Assembly: GCF_000685295.1 (NCBI RefSeq)
Contig: NZ_ARYL01000023.1
Span: 1 to 64,000, forward strand
Length of the DNA stretch: 64,000 nt
From: Hyphomonas oceanitis SCH89
GTDB taxonomy: Bacteria; Pseudomonadota; Alphaproteobacteria; Caulobacterales; Hyphomonadaceae
Direction: 5' to 3'
Under the pieces are notes generated by a model. The model did not search any database, was not told the DNA's origin, and saw nothing but the letters and a program-made list of their open reading frames with translations. The translations under genes and the position numbers were made by a program. Below are positions 19,780-28,931 of this stretch, one piece after another; the first letter of the stretch is position 1; the number at the start of each line of letters is the position of its first letter.

Positions 19780-21309
19780 ATGCGTCTTCTTCCCCGTCCA
19801 TTCCTCGCCGCGCTCGCCCTCCTGTCCTGCCTCGCCCAGCCCGCCCTCGCAGACACGCCCGTCGAAACCGCCACAAAGGACAGCCTCAAGGAATGGGTCG
19901 CCTTCCTGCGCCTGCCCAACATCACCAAGCGCTCCACAGCGGAAATCCGCGCCAATGCCGACTGGATCGAGGATGCCTTCCAGCGCTACGGCTACACCGC
20001 CCAGCAACTCGAAGACGGCGAAACACCCATGGTCTATGCCGCGTGGCCGACCCAGTCGCCGGGTCGCAAGACCGTCCTCTTCTATGCCCACATGGATGGC
20101 CAGGCCGTGAAGCCCGAAGAATGGGACCAGGAGAGCCCGTTCTCCCCCGTCCTCAAAACAATGGCGGACGGCGCGTGGACAGACTTGCCCCTCGACCGCC
20201 TCCTGAACGGAGAGTCCGATCCCGACGACCGCCTTTTCGCCCGCTCCGCCGCTGACGACAAGGCGCCCATCATGATGTTGCTCGCCGCCATGAACGCCCT
20301 GAAAGCGGAAGGCCGCGGACCCGCCATCAATATCAAGATCCTGCTCGACTCCCATGAAGAGGGCGGCCCGCCCACGCTCAAGGATGTCGTCAAACGCAAC
20401 GCCGACCTGCTCGCCGCCGATGCCGTCATCATGCTCGATGGGCCCATGCACATCTCCAACCGCCCCACCGTGGTCTACGGCCACCGGGGCGGCGCTGGCT
20501 TCGAACTCACCGTCTTCGGCGCCCGCACCGAGCTTCACTCCGGCCACTATGGTAATTACTCGCCCAACCCCGCCCAGCTGCTTGCCGCACTCCTCGCCAC
20601 GTTCAAGGATGAATGCGGCCGCGTTACGGTCGCGGGCTTCTATGACGGCGTCGTTTTTGATGATGAGACCAAAGCCGCCTTCGCCTCGGTGCCCGATGAT
20701 GAAGCCGCCATCAATGCTCGCCTCGGCATTGCCCAGCCCGATTGCGTCGGCCTCTCCTATCAGGAGGCGATCAACTATCCCTCGTTCAATATTGCGGGCC
20801 TCAAGGCCGCTGATGTTGGCGCCAACCGCCGCACGATCATTCCCGAATATGCCACCGCCGCCATCGGCATGCGCACCGTGCCTGCTACGCCGCCCGAGCG
20901 CCTCATCGCACTCGTGCGCACCCATATCGAGGCGCAGGGCTACCATCTGGTCGACGGCGAACCGACCGAAGAGGAACGCATGAAATATCCCCGCCTCGCC
21001 TCCATGAAGGGTGGCGGCGGCGGCAAGGCCCTGCAAACGCCGCTCGGCGCCCCCGTCGGCAAGTGGATCACGGCCTCTCTGAAAGAGACATTCAACGCCG
21101 AGCCCGTCCGTATACCGCTCATGGGTGGCTCCGTCCCCACGTCCGGCCTCCTGTCGCTTGACGCGCCCATCATGCTCCTGCCGCTGGTCAATGCCGACAA
21201 TAACCAGCACGCCGCCAACGAGAACATGCGCGTCGGCAACTACTATGACGGCGTCCGCGCCCTCCACGGCCTTTTCCTCACGCCCTTCGAGACTATTCCT
21301 GCGGACTAG
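19780..21309 (+). CDS. Secreted M20 family metallopeptidase (dipeptidase)
   Basis: A 509-residue M20/M28-type zinc peptidase with a Sec signal peptide (PFLAALALLSCLAQPALA-D). Metal and catalytic residues are visible in VLFYAHMDGQ (His and Asp), SAADDKAPIMM (bridging Asp), SHEEGGPP (catalytic Glu and ligand Glu), and the C-terminal NNQHAANENMRV (His). A dimerisation domain lies between. It probably cleaves small peptides in the periplasm; carboxypeptidase or dipeptidase specificity is not resolved. The ribosome site is a modest ACAGG. A 9-bp inverted repeat lies just upstream. Confidence 0.9.
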   Translation: MRLLPRPFLAALALLSCLAQPALADTPVETATKDSLKEWVAFLRLPNITKRSTAEIRANADWIEDAFQRYGYTAQQLEDGETPMVYAAWPTQSPGRKTVLFYAHMDGQAVKPEEWDQESPFSPVLKTMADGAWTDLPLDRLLNGESDPDDRLFARSAADDKAPIMMLLAAMNALKAEGRGPAINIKILLDSHEEGGPPTLKDVVKRNADLLAADAVIMLDGPMHISNRPTVVYGHRGGAGFELTVFGARTELHSGHYGNYSPNPAQLLAALLATFKDECGRVTVAGFYDGVVFDDETKAAFASVPDDEAAINARLGIAQPDCVGLSYQEAINYPSFNIAGLKAADVGANRRTIIPEYATAAIGMRTVPATPPERLIALVRTHIEAQGYHLVDGEPTEEERMKYPRLASMKGGGGGKALQTPLGAPVGKWITASLKETFNAEPVRIPLMGGSVPTSGLLSLDAPIMLLPLVNADNNQHAANENMRVGNYYDGVRALHGLFLTPFETIPAD

Positions 21310-21399
21310 TCAGGCCACATCGCCCGGCAGGGCAGGGAAGAGGGGGAGGAAAGAGGGCGCTCTCTCCACCCCCTTCAAAACCATGCCTACAATGCCTCC

Positions 21400-22071
21400 A
21401 TGTTTCCGCTCGATGATCAGGATATGGACATTGTGGCGCCCGAGAGCTGGCTGCGCCTCGGCTCGATCGTGGCCATGGCCCTTGCCTTCTTCGGTGAAGC
21501 CCTCGACGTCCTGCCACGCGGCCTTGCCGCGAAAGTGTTGGCAGTCCTCAAACCCGGTGAAGCCATGGCCCGGCGTCTCCTCTACCTGATTGCACCTGAA
21601 ATGTCCGTGCCTCTTATGAAAGCCGGCCCCTCCGGCCACGCGGTTAACGCTCCCACTCACCCATCTCCCGTGTCCCCTGCGCAGGCAGGAGCGGCATCCC
21701 GGAAGGCCACATTCCGCTTCACAGAACCCCTCGGCTCCGCACCGAAACCCCAAGGCCCCCGCATCCGCTTCCTCGACGGCCCGCCGCTTCCCCCCAGGCC
21801 GCAACGCCCCCCGCGCGCGCCGCAGTCCGGTGCAAGGCTTCTGGCCCGCATCATGGCCCTGCGGGATGTCATCAATCATCCCGACGCCCACGCCAAACGT
21901 CTTGCCCGCTGGCTCGCCCGGCGCCGCGCTGCGGGCGCCACGCGCCCCGTGCCCTTCAATTTCGACAATGTTCCGGGCCTCAACCGCCAGCGCCTCGACC
22001 CTGACCTGCGCGCCGACGCCGAATTTCTCAACGCCGCCGCCCACTACAAGGCACACGCCCCGCCAGGCTAG
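21400..22071 (+). CDS. Hypothetical protein, proline-rich middle
   Basis: A 223-residue protein I do not recognise. It opens with a hydrophobic stretch (SWLRLGSIVAMALAFFGEAL) that may be a membrane segment or amphipathic helix, then RRLLYLIAPE, a Pro-rich stretch (residues 70-150) with FRFTEPLG and PRIRFLDGPPLPP, and a basic helical end with NHPDAHAKRLARWLARRRA. The antisense frame is also long because of GC-rich codon bias; I prefer this strand because its composition alternates hydrophobic, Pro-rich and basic blocks as in a real protein. No good ribosome site is seen. It converges on the RDD gene. Confidence 0.6.
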   Translation: MFPLDDQDMDIVAPESWLRLGSIVAMALAFFGEALDVLPRGLAAKVLAVLKPGEAMARRLLYLIAPEMSVPLMKAGPSGHAVNAPTHPSPVSPAQAGAASRKATFRFTEPLGSAPKPQGPRIRFLDGPPLPPRPQRPPRAPQSGARLLARIMALRDVINHPDAHAKRLARWLARRRAAGATRPVPFNFDNVPGLNRQRLDPDLRADAEFLNAAAHYKAHAPPG

Positions 22072-22074
22072 CCC

Positions 22075-23025
22075 CTATCGCCCCATGTCAAACTTGTCGG
22101 TCTTCCGCTCGCCCAGCAACATGCGCTGTTCGAGGCGTTTGCGCAGGGCGGCATAATAGGCCTCCAGGAAAGCGAGGTCCGTCTCGCCCGCCGTCCGTGC
22201 CCAGCCGATCTTGTCGCGGATTCGCCCGGCCACCTGCTGTTTGATTTCAGGCGTGGACTGGCGCAGCACATCCTCCAGGACATGCAGCTCATGAATGCCA
22301 TAGGCATCCGCCTGCGCCGGCGTGAAGGCAAAGCGCGCGCCCTGTTCCGGCGTCATGATGGCCGAGGTGATGTCGCTCATCAGCTGCGCCTTGGGCGACT
22401 TGATCACCCATGTTCCGGCCAGCAGGTCGCCCACCCGCATCTTGTCCCTGTTGAACACCGGGAAGAACAGGAACACGCAGGACCAGCAAAGCCCGAACAG
22501 TGCCATCCATCCGCCGACCTGGTCGCCGCCCAGTCCCATGAAAACGAATTGCAGCGGCAGGCCCAGCTCCACCTCCCGCATGAAATTGCGCGCGAGCACG
22601 GCATCCGCCGTCAGCCGCCCGCCATCGCGTGTCGCCACCCTCAGGCCAAGCGCCCGCTTGCCCGGCGTCGCCGCCTTCCGGCCGATCTCGAAGAAGATGT
22701 AATAGAAGTTCCGCACGAAAAAGTAGAACACCATCCAGAAGGCAAAGGCGAAATTCGCCTGCTCCATGCCCATCGCGCCCATGGTGAAAATCATGCCCAA
22801 CAGCACGCCGATCACGATGGCCCACTGGATCGCTACGTCGATGGCAAAGGCCCCGGCGCGCTCGGCCACACTGGCCAGCTTCAGCTTTATCTCAGCGCCT
22901 TCCGGCGTCACCAGCGTGCGCGTCATCTTGCCCACGCGCATCTGCTCGGCCATGCGCGCCCGGCGGCGTTGGGCCGCCTCCATGCTGATGCCCGGACGAC
23001 CGGGAGGAACAGCAGTGTTCGTCAT
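22075..23025 (-). CDS. RDD family membrane protein
   Basis: A 316-residue RDD-domain protein; last gene of a six-gene minus-strand operon. The RDD signature appears as ERAGAFAIDVAIQWAIVIGV, with further TMs at about 75-105 and 160-180 and the ATRDGGRLTADAVLARNFMREVE segment typical of the family. The C-terminal 100 residues are soluble and helical. Function of RDD proteins is not settled (transport has been proposed). It overlaps the SpoIIM-like gene upstream by 4 bp, so translation is coupled. Confidence 0.88.
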   Translation of the reverse strand: MTNTAVPPGRPGISMEAAQRRRARMAEQMRVGKMTRTLVTPEGAEIKLKLASVAERAGAFAIDVAIQWAIVIGVLLGMIFTMGAMGMEQANFAFAFWMVFYFFVRNFYYIFFEIGRKAATPGKRALGLRVATRDGGRLTADAVLARNFMREVELGLPLQFVFMGLGGDQVGGWMALFGLCWSCVFLFFPVFNRDKMRVGDLLAGTWVIKSPKAQLMSDITSAIMTPEQGARFAFTPAQADAYGIHELHVLEDVLRQSTPEIKQQVAGRIRDKIGWARTAGETDLAFLEAYYAALRKRLEQRMLLGERKTDKFDMGR

Positions 23026-24026
23026 GTGTCACGCCCCGCACGCGGCAGGTAGAAATAGGCGCACCAGAGGAACAGGCTCACGCCCGCAATCGTGTAGCGC
23101 GCCACGTCGGAATTGATCAGCTGCCGCCCGAAACCTTCCAGCAGCGCCGCAATCACCAGCATGATCACACAGCCCATCGCGATGGTTGCCGCCTTTTGTC
23201 CCGCGGCCCGCGCCGAGTCCATCCGGGTCATCCGCCCCGGAAAGGCCACCGCCCCGCCAATCACAAAACCGGCCGCGCCCGCCAGCGTGATCGCGAACAG
23301 TTCCGTCACGCCATGGATCATCAGCCAGCCGGTAAACTCGAAGCCGAGGCCCTTCTGCCAGAACACGGCATAGAGCGACCCGATTGTAACGCCATTGTAT
23401 AGCAGCAGCCACGCCGTCGGCAGGCCGAAGGCAAAGCCGAGTGCAAAGGCGAACAGCGAAACCCGCGCATTATTGTTGAACAGGAATCCCGAAAACGCGG
23501 CCAGGTCACTCTGCCCGTGATCGTTCGGATCGGTATAGATGGTCGAGCGCAAATATTCGACCGTCGCATCCGGGTTGCGCCCGTCGAACAGGCTTTCATT
23601 ATGGAAGGTCCAGAACCAGTCCATATCCTGCATGCACAGGAAGAAGGCGAGCGCGATGCCGCCAAAGAAAAACAGGAAGGCTAGCAAGGTGGGCCCAACC
23701 GCGCCGCTCACCGCCTGTGGCCAGCCACGCCGCAGGAAGTCCATGATGCGCTCGCCCAGCGTCGTGCGCGCGCCGTAGACAAAGAAATAGGCCCGCGTGC
23801 ACAGGCTCTCCAGATAGGTGATGACGTTCTGGTCCAGCGAGATCGACCGCGCCACGGACAGCGAACTCACCGCCTGCCGGTACAGCCGGGGCAGGGCCGT
23901 CATGTCTTCGTCGCTCAGCGCGTTGACGCCGCTATTCTCGGCCCGCGTCAGGATCAGGTCCAGCTTGCGCCAGTCGGCTTCGCGCTCCTCGCGGAAGCGA
24001 TAGGATTTCAGCGTATCGCCTCTCAC
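23022..24026 (-). CDS. SpoIIM-like (DUF95) membrane protein
   Basis: A 334-residue multi-pass membrane protein of the stage II sporulation protein M / DUF95 family. A soluble helical N-terminus (RFREEREADWRKLDLILTRAE) is followed by TM segments near residues 110-135, 185-215 and 260-320, with GWLMIHGVTELFAITLAGAAGFVIG as the conserved core. In non-sporulating bacteria it is regularly found beside DUF58 and MoxR genes, as here. Overlaps both neighbours by 4 bp. Role unknown; a membrane or envelope stress function is often supposed. Confidence 0.88.
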   Translation of the reverse strand: MRGDTLKSYRFREEREADWRKLDLILTRAENSGVNALSDEDMTALPRLYRQAVSSLSVARSISLDQNVITYLESLCTRAYFFVYGARTTLGERIMDFLRRGWPQAVSGAVGPTLLAFLFFFGGIALAFFLCMQDMDWFWTFHNESLFDGRNPDATVEYLRSTIYTDPNDHGQSDLAAFSGFLFNNNARVSLFAFALGFAFGLPTAWLLLYNGVTIGSLYAVFWQKGLGFEFTGWLMIHGVTELFAITLAGAAGFVIGGAVAFPGRMTRMDSARAAGQKAATIAMGCVIMLVIAALLEGFGRQLINSDVARYTIAGVSLFLWCAYFYLPRAGRDT

Positions 24027-25336
24027 AGCATGTCCCTCTGCTTGATCTGCAGGTAGCGCGAAATCAGCGCGCCACCAAAGGCTTCCGGTTTCGTCTCGAT
24101 GATCTGCACGCCCATCCGCTGCAGACGCCGGAACACGACGTCCCGCTCGGCCAGTAGCCCGTCTGCGATCACCGCGCGCGTCACGTCCTCTGTGGTTTCC
24201 GGCGGTGCATCCACCATGCCCGACAGGGCTTCGTCCTCGAAGGTCGCGAACAGCACCAGGTGCCGGTCCGTCAGCCGTTTTACATTTTCCAGCATCAGCT
24301 CGGCCGAGATCGTATCGACGAAATCAGAGAAGATGATGACAAGGCTGCGCCGCTCCAGCCGGCTCGCCAGCGTGGAAAGGGCCAGCGTGTAATTGGTTTC
24401 CTGCGTCGAATATTCGAGGCCTGCCGCCATGCCCTGCGCCTTGGGAAAGCCGCGTGGCCCGCTCAGGAACCCGGTCGTCAGGCCGGGCCGGGAATCGAAG
24501 CCATAGAACATGGTCCGGTCGCCCTGGCGCAGCGAGACATAGGACAGCAGCAGGCCCGCATTGATTGCCCGGTCGATCTTCGGAACCCCGCCCAGCGGCT
24601 CGCTCATCAGCCGCCCGGTATCGAAGGCGAAGACGATATTGTGGTTGCGCTCGGTGCGGAACTCCTTGGCGAGCAGGTTTCGGTGCCGCGCCGAATGTTT
24701 CCAGTCGATGGCCCGCCGGTCCATGCCGCTGGAAAATTCGCGCAGCGCATCAAACTCGCTTCCGTCGCCGCGCTCGATCTGCGTCTTGATGCCAAAGGCT
24801 GCGTCGCGCGAGAACAGGCGGATCGCCTCGTCCTTCACCCAGCGAATGTTCGGCGTCACAGGAATATCCCGGTCCAGTTCGAGTATGTGCCGCTTCTGGA
24901 TGAGGCCCAGCGGCCCCTGCCACCGGCTCCACAGGCGCACCAGTTTCGCCATGCCGCGGCGCTTCGGCGTCAGGTCAAACTCATAGGGCCGCTCATTGCC
25001 CTCCCAGCCACGCAGGCCCTTGGCGGGAATGTCTTCCAGCAGCTCATTCATCTCCAGCTTCACCTGCACCCGGCGCGGCAGCGGCCCCCCGTTGAAGCGC
25101 AACACCAGTGGCAGCGGATCGCTCCCGCCGACATAGAGCAGCGGTGGTATCTCCAGCTCAGGCGCATAGGCGCGCAGCGAGGCGCCCATCATTGCGTCCA
25201 GCAGGATCAGCGCCCCCACGCCCACAATCCAGCCCGCCGACACGATCCACAGCGCAGGCGCCATCAATGCGATGGCCAGCATCAGCGGTACGCCGAGCAG
25301 CATCAGGAAGATCGCGCGGGGCGTCGGCGAAATCAC
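24023..25336 (-). CDS. DUF58 family protein (VWA-like)
   Basis: A 437-residue DUF58 protein. Two N-terminal TM segments ([40 protein letters not shown]) precede a cytoplasmic or periplasmic domain with [20 protein letters not shown], the DUF58 signature, then a von Willebrand-A-like fold with FAFDTGRLM and IIFSDFVDT in place of a MIDAS motif. The partner is the MoxR ATPase encoded directly upstream; such AAA/VWA pairs act as chaperone-adaptor systems in other families. 4-bp overlaps on both sides. Confidence 0.9.
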   Translation of the reverse strand: MISPTPRAIFLMLLGVPLMLAIALMAPALWIVSAGWIVGVGALILLDAMMGASLRAYAPELEIPPLLYVGGSDPLPLVLRFNGGPLPRRVQVKLEMNELLEDIPAKGLRGWEGNERPYEFDLTPKRRGMAKLVRLWSRWQGPLGLIQKRHILELDRDIPVTPNIRWVKDEAIRLFSRDAAFGIKTQIERGDGSEFDALREFSSGMDRRAIDWKHSARHRNLLAKEFRTERNHNIVFAFDTGRLMSEPLGGVPKIDRAINAGLLLSYVSLRQGDRTMFYGFDSRPGLTTGFLSGPRGFPKAQGMAAGLEYSTQETNYTLALSTLASRLERRSLVIIFSDFVDTISAELMLENVKRLTDRHLVLFATFEDEALSGMVDAPPETTEDVTRAVIADGLLAERDVVFRRLQRMGVQIIETKPEAFGGALISRYLQIKQRDML

Positions 25337-26289
25337 CGGGGCGCCGCCGTCTGTTCGATAATGCCCGCCAGCGTTTCGTCGGTCGTCTTGCCCTCGATCT
25401 CGGCGCCGGGTGACAGCAGGATCCGGTGGCGAAGTGCGGGCAAGGCCAGCGTCTTCACATCATCCGGGATCACGAAGTCACGTCCGTCAATCGCCGCACG
25501 CGCCCGTGCTGCCGTGGCCAACGCCGCCGCCGCGCGCGGGCTCGCGCCTGTCTCCAGCGCCGGTGTCTCCCGCGTCGCCCGGATCAGGTCGACAATATAG
25601 GAGATGATATCATCCTTCAGCTTGACCCCGGCGACCGTATCCACGGCCGTGTCCAGCTCCGCCGCGCTGATGGCGGACTCGATGCCGAACGAGGCTGGCG
25701 TGTTCATGCCGGTGCGCGTGCCGTGCTGCGCGACGATGGCGAACTCTTCCTCACGGCTCGGATAGGCCAGCGTATGTTTGAACAGGAAACGGTCCAGCTG
25801 CGCTTCGGGCAGGGGATAGGTGCCCTGCTGCTCGATCGGGTTCTGCGTCGCGATCACGGTGAAGCGTGGGTTCAGCGGATAGGCGTCGCCGTCGATCGTC
25901 ACCTTGCGCTCCTGCATCGCCTCCAGCAGCGCGGCCTGCGTCTTTGGCGGCGTCCGGTTGATCTCGTCGGCCAGCAGCAGGTCTGTAAAGATCGGCCCCT
26001 TGGTCAGGCTGAATTCATTGGTCTGGAAATTGAACAGGTTCGTGCCCAGAACATCCCCCGGCATAAGGTCCGGCGTGAACTGGATGCGGCCAAAGTCCAG
26101 CGAGATCGCCTTGGCAAAGCATTGCGCCAGCAGCGTCTTCGCCGTTCCGGGCGGCCCTTCCAGCAGCACATGTCCGGACGAGAACAGCGCCGTCAGCAAT
26201 ATGTCGACCGTCGTGTCCTGGCCAACCACGGCCTTGCGTACCTCGCCGCGGATCTTCGCCGCCAGGTCCTTGATGTCACTTACGTTCAT
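25333..26289 (-). CDS. MoxR family AAA+ ATPase
   Basis: A 318-residue MoxR AAA+ ATPase. Walker A is [14 protein letters not shown] (about residue 40), Walker [23 protein letters not shown], sensor 1 [26 protein letters not shown], and the C-terminal lid has [20 protein letters not shown]. It is the motor expected to work on the DUF58 protein and client proteins at the membrane. It overlaps the DUF4350 gene by 14 bp and the DUF58 gene by 4 bp. Confidence 0.95.
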   Translation of the reverse strand: MNVSDIKDLAAKIRGEVRKAVVGQDTTVDILLTALFSSGHVLLEGPPGTAKTLLAQCFAKAISLDFGRIQFTPDLMPGDVLGTNLFNFQTNEFSLTKGPIFTDLLLADEINRTPPKTQAALLEAMQERKVTIDGDAYPLNPRFTVIATQNPIEQQGTYPLPEAQLDRFLFKHTLAYPSREEEFAIVAQHGTRTGMNTPASFGIESAISAAELDTAVDTVAGVKLKDDIISYIVDLIRATRETPALETGASPRAAAALATAARARAAIDGRDFVIPDDVKTLALPALRHRILLSPGAEIEGKTTDETLAGIIEQTAAPR

Positions 26290-27496
26290 GTGTGCCTCTC
26301 CTGAGAATGTCGCGTCGCCAGCGATAGAGTTCGCGGGCCTTTGTCATCAGTTCCTCGCGGTTGGCGGAGGGATTTCTGAGGCCCGCCTCCATTTGCGAGA
26401 ACCGCTTGCCGGATTGTTCTTCGGGACCGAGCCGGTCGAACAGGTCCGACAGCTGTGCCTCGGTCATTGTCTTCGGTGCGGCGATCTCGCGCGCAACGCG
26501 CCGCCGCATCATGGCGAGGTATCCCGGCGCCATCCGCGTTTCACGATGCGACATGGTGAAAAGCCCGGCTGAATTGTCCACCAATGCCTGCTTGCCCAGC
26601 GCGATAACGCGGCCATCCCGCACGGTCGGGCCAAAGCGAACGAGTGCCGCCCATCCGAGCAGGAAGGCCGCTGCCAGCGCCGCCAGCGTCGCGCCGACAT
26701 AGGGAATATCGAACATCATCTGCATCAGGTTTTCCGAGCGGACGAAGCCGTGCAGCGTCGCATCGAAGATGATCGGCTCGGCTTCGTCATAGCGAATCCA
26801 GTCCATCAGCTGCACGGCGAAAAGCGCATTCTCCCGTTCGGCCAGGCCGAACGTGTTCAGCATGTCGGGGTCGGCGAGAATGTAGATGTCCTCGTCAGCC
26901 ATCTTGCCCAGAAGGATGCCATCCTCGGTGCCGGCAATCTCGACCAGCGTGTCTGACTTGATCACCTGCATCTTCACGTCGGGCTTCAGCTTCATGTCGC
27001 CAAACGGAGTCTCGGTCAGGCGCGGCACATCGATCCGCCCGATCTCGCCCGTCACATTCAGCTTGCCCAGCAGGTCGTTCACGGCGCTGGCATCGGTGAA
27101 CTTGGTATCGCGCTGGCGCTTGGTGTTGAACGGGTCGGTCTCGCCGTTCCATTTGGGCAGAACGACCAGCGTCGTCGGTTGCATGACTGTATTCTCAAGA
27201 TCGCCAGCGCCCCGTGCGGGCAGAGTCAGCACCATCACGCCCCAGTCACGATTGCTCAGTCGACTTTCCAGCCGCGAGACTTCCACCGGATAGCCCTGCG
27301 CCTCCAGCAGCTGGACGATGCCATTATAGCCTATGGCAGAGGTCGAGAAGGGATGGTCGCCCGCATGGTTGCGATCCCGCAGCTCCGGCGACCAGCCAGC
27401 CAGCACCATCACCGCGCCGAACGAGACAATCGCAATTGTCAGCATGATCGCCACGGTCCGCGCCGCGAAGGGAGAGCCGGTATTCGTCTCGCTCAT
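26276..27496 (-). CDS. DUF4350 domain protein
   Basis: A 406-residue membrane protein with one N-terminal TM ([21 protein letters not shown]) and a DUF4350-type periplasmic domain ([29 protein letters not shown]), followed by a second TM near residues 265-285 ([16 protein letters not shown]) and a cytoplasmic helical tail. DUF4350 resembles a degenerate class I glutamine-amidotransferase/VWA-type fold and accompanies MoxR-DUF58 clusters. Overlaps the DUF4129 gene by 4 bp. Function unknown. Confidence 0.82.
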   Translation of the reverse strand: MSETNTGSPFAARTVAIMLTIAIVSFGAVMVLAGWSPELRDRNHAGDHPFSTSAIGYNGIVQLLEAQGYPVEVSRLESRLSNRDWGVMVLTLPARGAGDLENTVMQPTTLVVLPKWNGETDPFNTKRQRDTKFTDASAVNDLLGKLNVTGEIGRIDVPRLTETPFGDMKLKPDVKMQVIKSDTLVEIAGTEDGILLGKMADEDIYILADPDMLNTFGLAERENALFAVQLMDWIRYDEAEPIIFDATLHGFVRSENLMQMMFDIPYVGATLAALAAAFLLGWAALVRFGPTVRDGRVIALGKQALVDNSAGLFTMSHRETRMAPGYLAMMRRRVAREIAAPKTMTEAQLSDLFDRLGPEEQSGKRFSQMEAGLRNPSANREELMTKARELYRWRRDILRRGTHERK

Positions 27497-28320
27497 GCCC
27501 AGCCCTCACCGAAGGCGAAATGCTCATAGGATTCGCGCGCCGTCTTCCAGCCTGCCGCGTCCACGTCACGTCCGCCAAAGAAGCTGTGCTCCACAATCTG
27601 GATGATCGGGCCAAGGCCGCGCTTCGCCCGCTCCGGCAGGTGACGCAGGCTGCCAATCTCCCGCGCCGTCAGCGAGCGCGGGACGCCGCCTTCAAGGCGC
27701 TGCTGGATGTCGTTGATCGAGCGGAAAAGCAGCAGGTGCACGGCCTCGGCAAACTTGCCAGCCCTAGCCAGCGCATCGGCCTCTTCCAGCAGGGTCAGCG
27801 CCTCCTGCGTGTCGGGCCGCAGGTCAGGCAGCACATCATCCGGATTGTCCACCTTTCCCTTGCCGTCACGGCCAAAGCGCACGCGGAGCGCCTCGCCAAA
27901 CAGGAAATAGAGCACGCCGACAATAACCAGTGCCAATGCAATCCAGAAGACCACCTGCAAGAGTGGCCCGAGGTTCCCGATAAATCTGAAGATCGCCTGC
28001 AGCCAGCGTGGCGGCGGCTTGGGTGGCTTGAAGTCCTTGGGCGGCGCATCATATTCCGGCCGCTTCAGCTGCAGGTCCGTTTTCTTCAGATAGGCCGCAT
28101 GGGCCTGATCCAGCGCCTCAAGGTCGGTCTGCGGGCCGTAATCGTCGTCTTCATCATAGACATAAGTGTCGTCATCATAGGTGTCGACGCTGTCATCGTG
28201 CAGGCCGTCCGTCGCGGGGGAGGGTGTCATTTTCGGCAGCGTGTTTTGCGCCAGTCCCACGGGCGAGGCCATCGCGACGCAAAGCGCGAGCAAGGCTCCC
28301 ATCCGGACCGGAATGCGCAC
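27493..28320 (-). CDS. DUF4129 domain membrane protein, first gene of MoxR operon
   Basis: A 275-residue protein: signal segment (MGALLALCVAMASPVGLAQ), a very acidic linker (DDDTYVYDEDDDYG), a TM at about 145-170 (VVFWIALALVIVGVLYFLFG) and a cytoplasmic DUF4129 domain with LLEEADALARAGKFAEAVHLLLF. I chose the GTG at 28320 because GAGGG lies eight bases before it; an ATG further upstream would add 26 residues that do not look like a leader. First gene of the operon; the 143-bp gap to the divergent sulfoxide reductase gene must hold both promoters. Confidence 0.8.
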   Translation of the reverse strand: MRIPVRMGALLALCVAMASPVGLAQNTLPKMTPSPATDGLHDDSVDTYDDDTYVYDEDDDYGPQTDLEALDQAHAAYLKKTDLQLKRPEYDAPPKDFKPPKPPPRWLQAIFRFIGNLGPLLQVVFWIALALVIVGVLYFLFGEALRVRFGRDGKGKVDNPDDVLPDLRPDTQEALTLLEEADALARAGKFAEAVHLLLFRSINDIQQRLEGGVPRSLTAREIGSLRHLPERAKRGLGPIIQIVEHSFFGGRDVDAAGWKTARESYEHFAFGEGWA

Positions 28321-28463
28321 GTGTCGACCCTCCTGCTTCAGGCACCCCGTTTGCCTGCGCGTCTGGCAGACTATTCCAGAGGTTGCGCGCCGCTTCAACG
28401 ACCTATTGCCCTATCGGGCCATCCACCCGATATAGCCGCTCCACGGCAAGGATGAGGCGGAAT

Positions 28464-28931
28464 ATGGACAAGGCAGAACACTATCGCGAGTTGAAGGCCG
28501 AAATCGACAGCGTCGTGGCTGGCGAAACCTCAATTACGGCGCGCTATGCCACGGCGGCCTGCATCCTGGCCCAGGCCATGGCGCCGCGTTTCTTCTGGAC
28601 GGGTTTCTATGTGGTTGACCCGCTGAAGGAGGCTGAACTCGTGGTCGGGCCCTATCAGGGCACGCTCGGCTGCCTGCGAATTCCCTTCGGCCGGGGCGTC
28701 TGCGGTCATGTCGCGGCCACAGGCGAACCCATCATCGTGCCGGACGTGCACGCCTTCCCGGGTCACATCGCATGCGATTCGGCCTCGAATTCGGAAATCG
28801 TCGTCCCGGTCTTTGATGCCGAGGGCAAACTGGCGGCGGTTCTGGATGTGGATTCAACCTTGCTCGACGCGTTCGATGATGTGGATCAGGCAGGTCTAGT
28901 TGCTATCTGCAACAGCCTCCTCATCGCCTGA
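28464..28931 (+). CDS. msrC: Free methionine-(R)-sulfoxide reductase (fRMsr, GAF domain)
   Basis: A 155-residue single GAF-domain protein. It has FFWTGFYVVDP, LVVGPYQGTLGC, IPFGRGVCGHVAATG and GHIACDSASNSEIVVPVFD, giving the three cysteines conserved in free methionine-(R)-sulfoxide reductases, which repair oxidised free methionine with thioredoxin. Length fits the family. I chose the ATG at 28464; the in-frame ATG at 28452 is possible. The 3' end overlaps the convergent carboxylesterase gene by 36 bp, which is unusual. It is divergent from the DUF4129 gene. Confidence 0.88.
   Translation: MDKAEHYRELKAEIDSVVAGETSITARYATAACILAQAMAPRFFWTGFYVVDPLKEAELVVGPYQGTLGCLRIPFGRGVCGHVAATGEPIIVPDVHAFPGHIACDSASNSEIVVPVFDAEGKLAAVLDVDSTLLDAFDDVDQAGLVAICNSLLIA

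Noticed and set aside
19762-21267. Minus-strand open frame of 501 codons opposite the M20 peptidase
   Set aside because: Gly/Asp/Val-rich antisense translation; the plus strand shows the metal-site motifs of an M20 peptidase and a signal peptide.
21310-22056. Antisense frame (248 codons) as the real gene instead of the plus-strand hypothetical
   Set aside because: Its translation is Gly/Arg/Cys-rich throughout, and the plus-strand frame looks more protein-like. This choice is only moderately certain.
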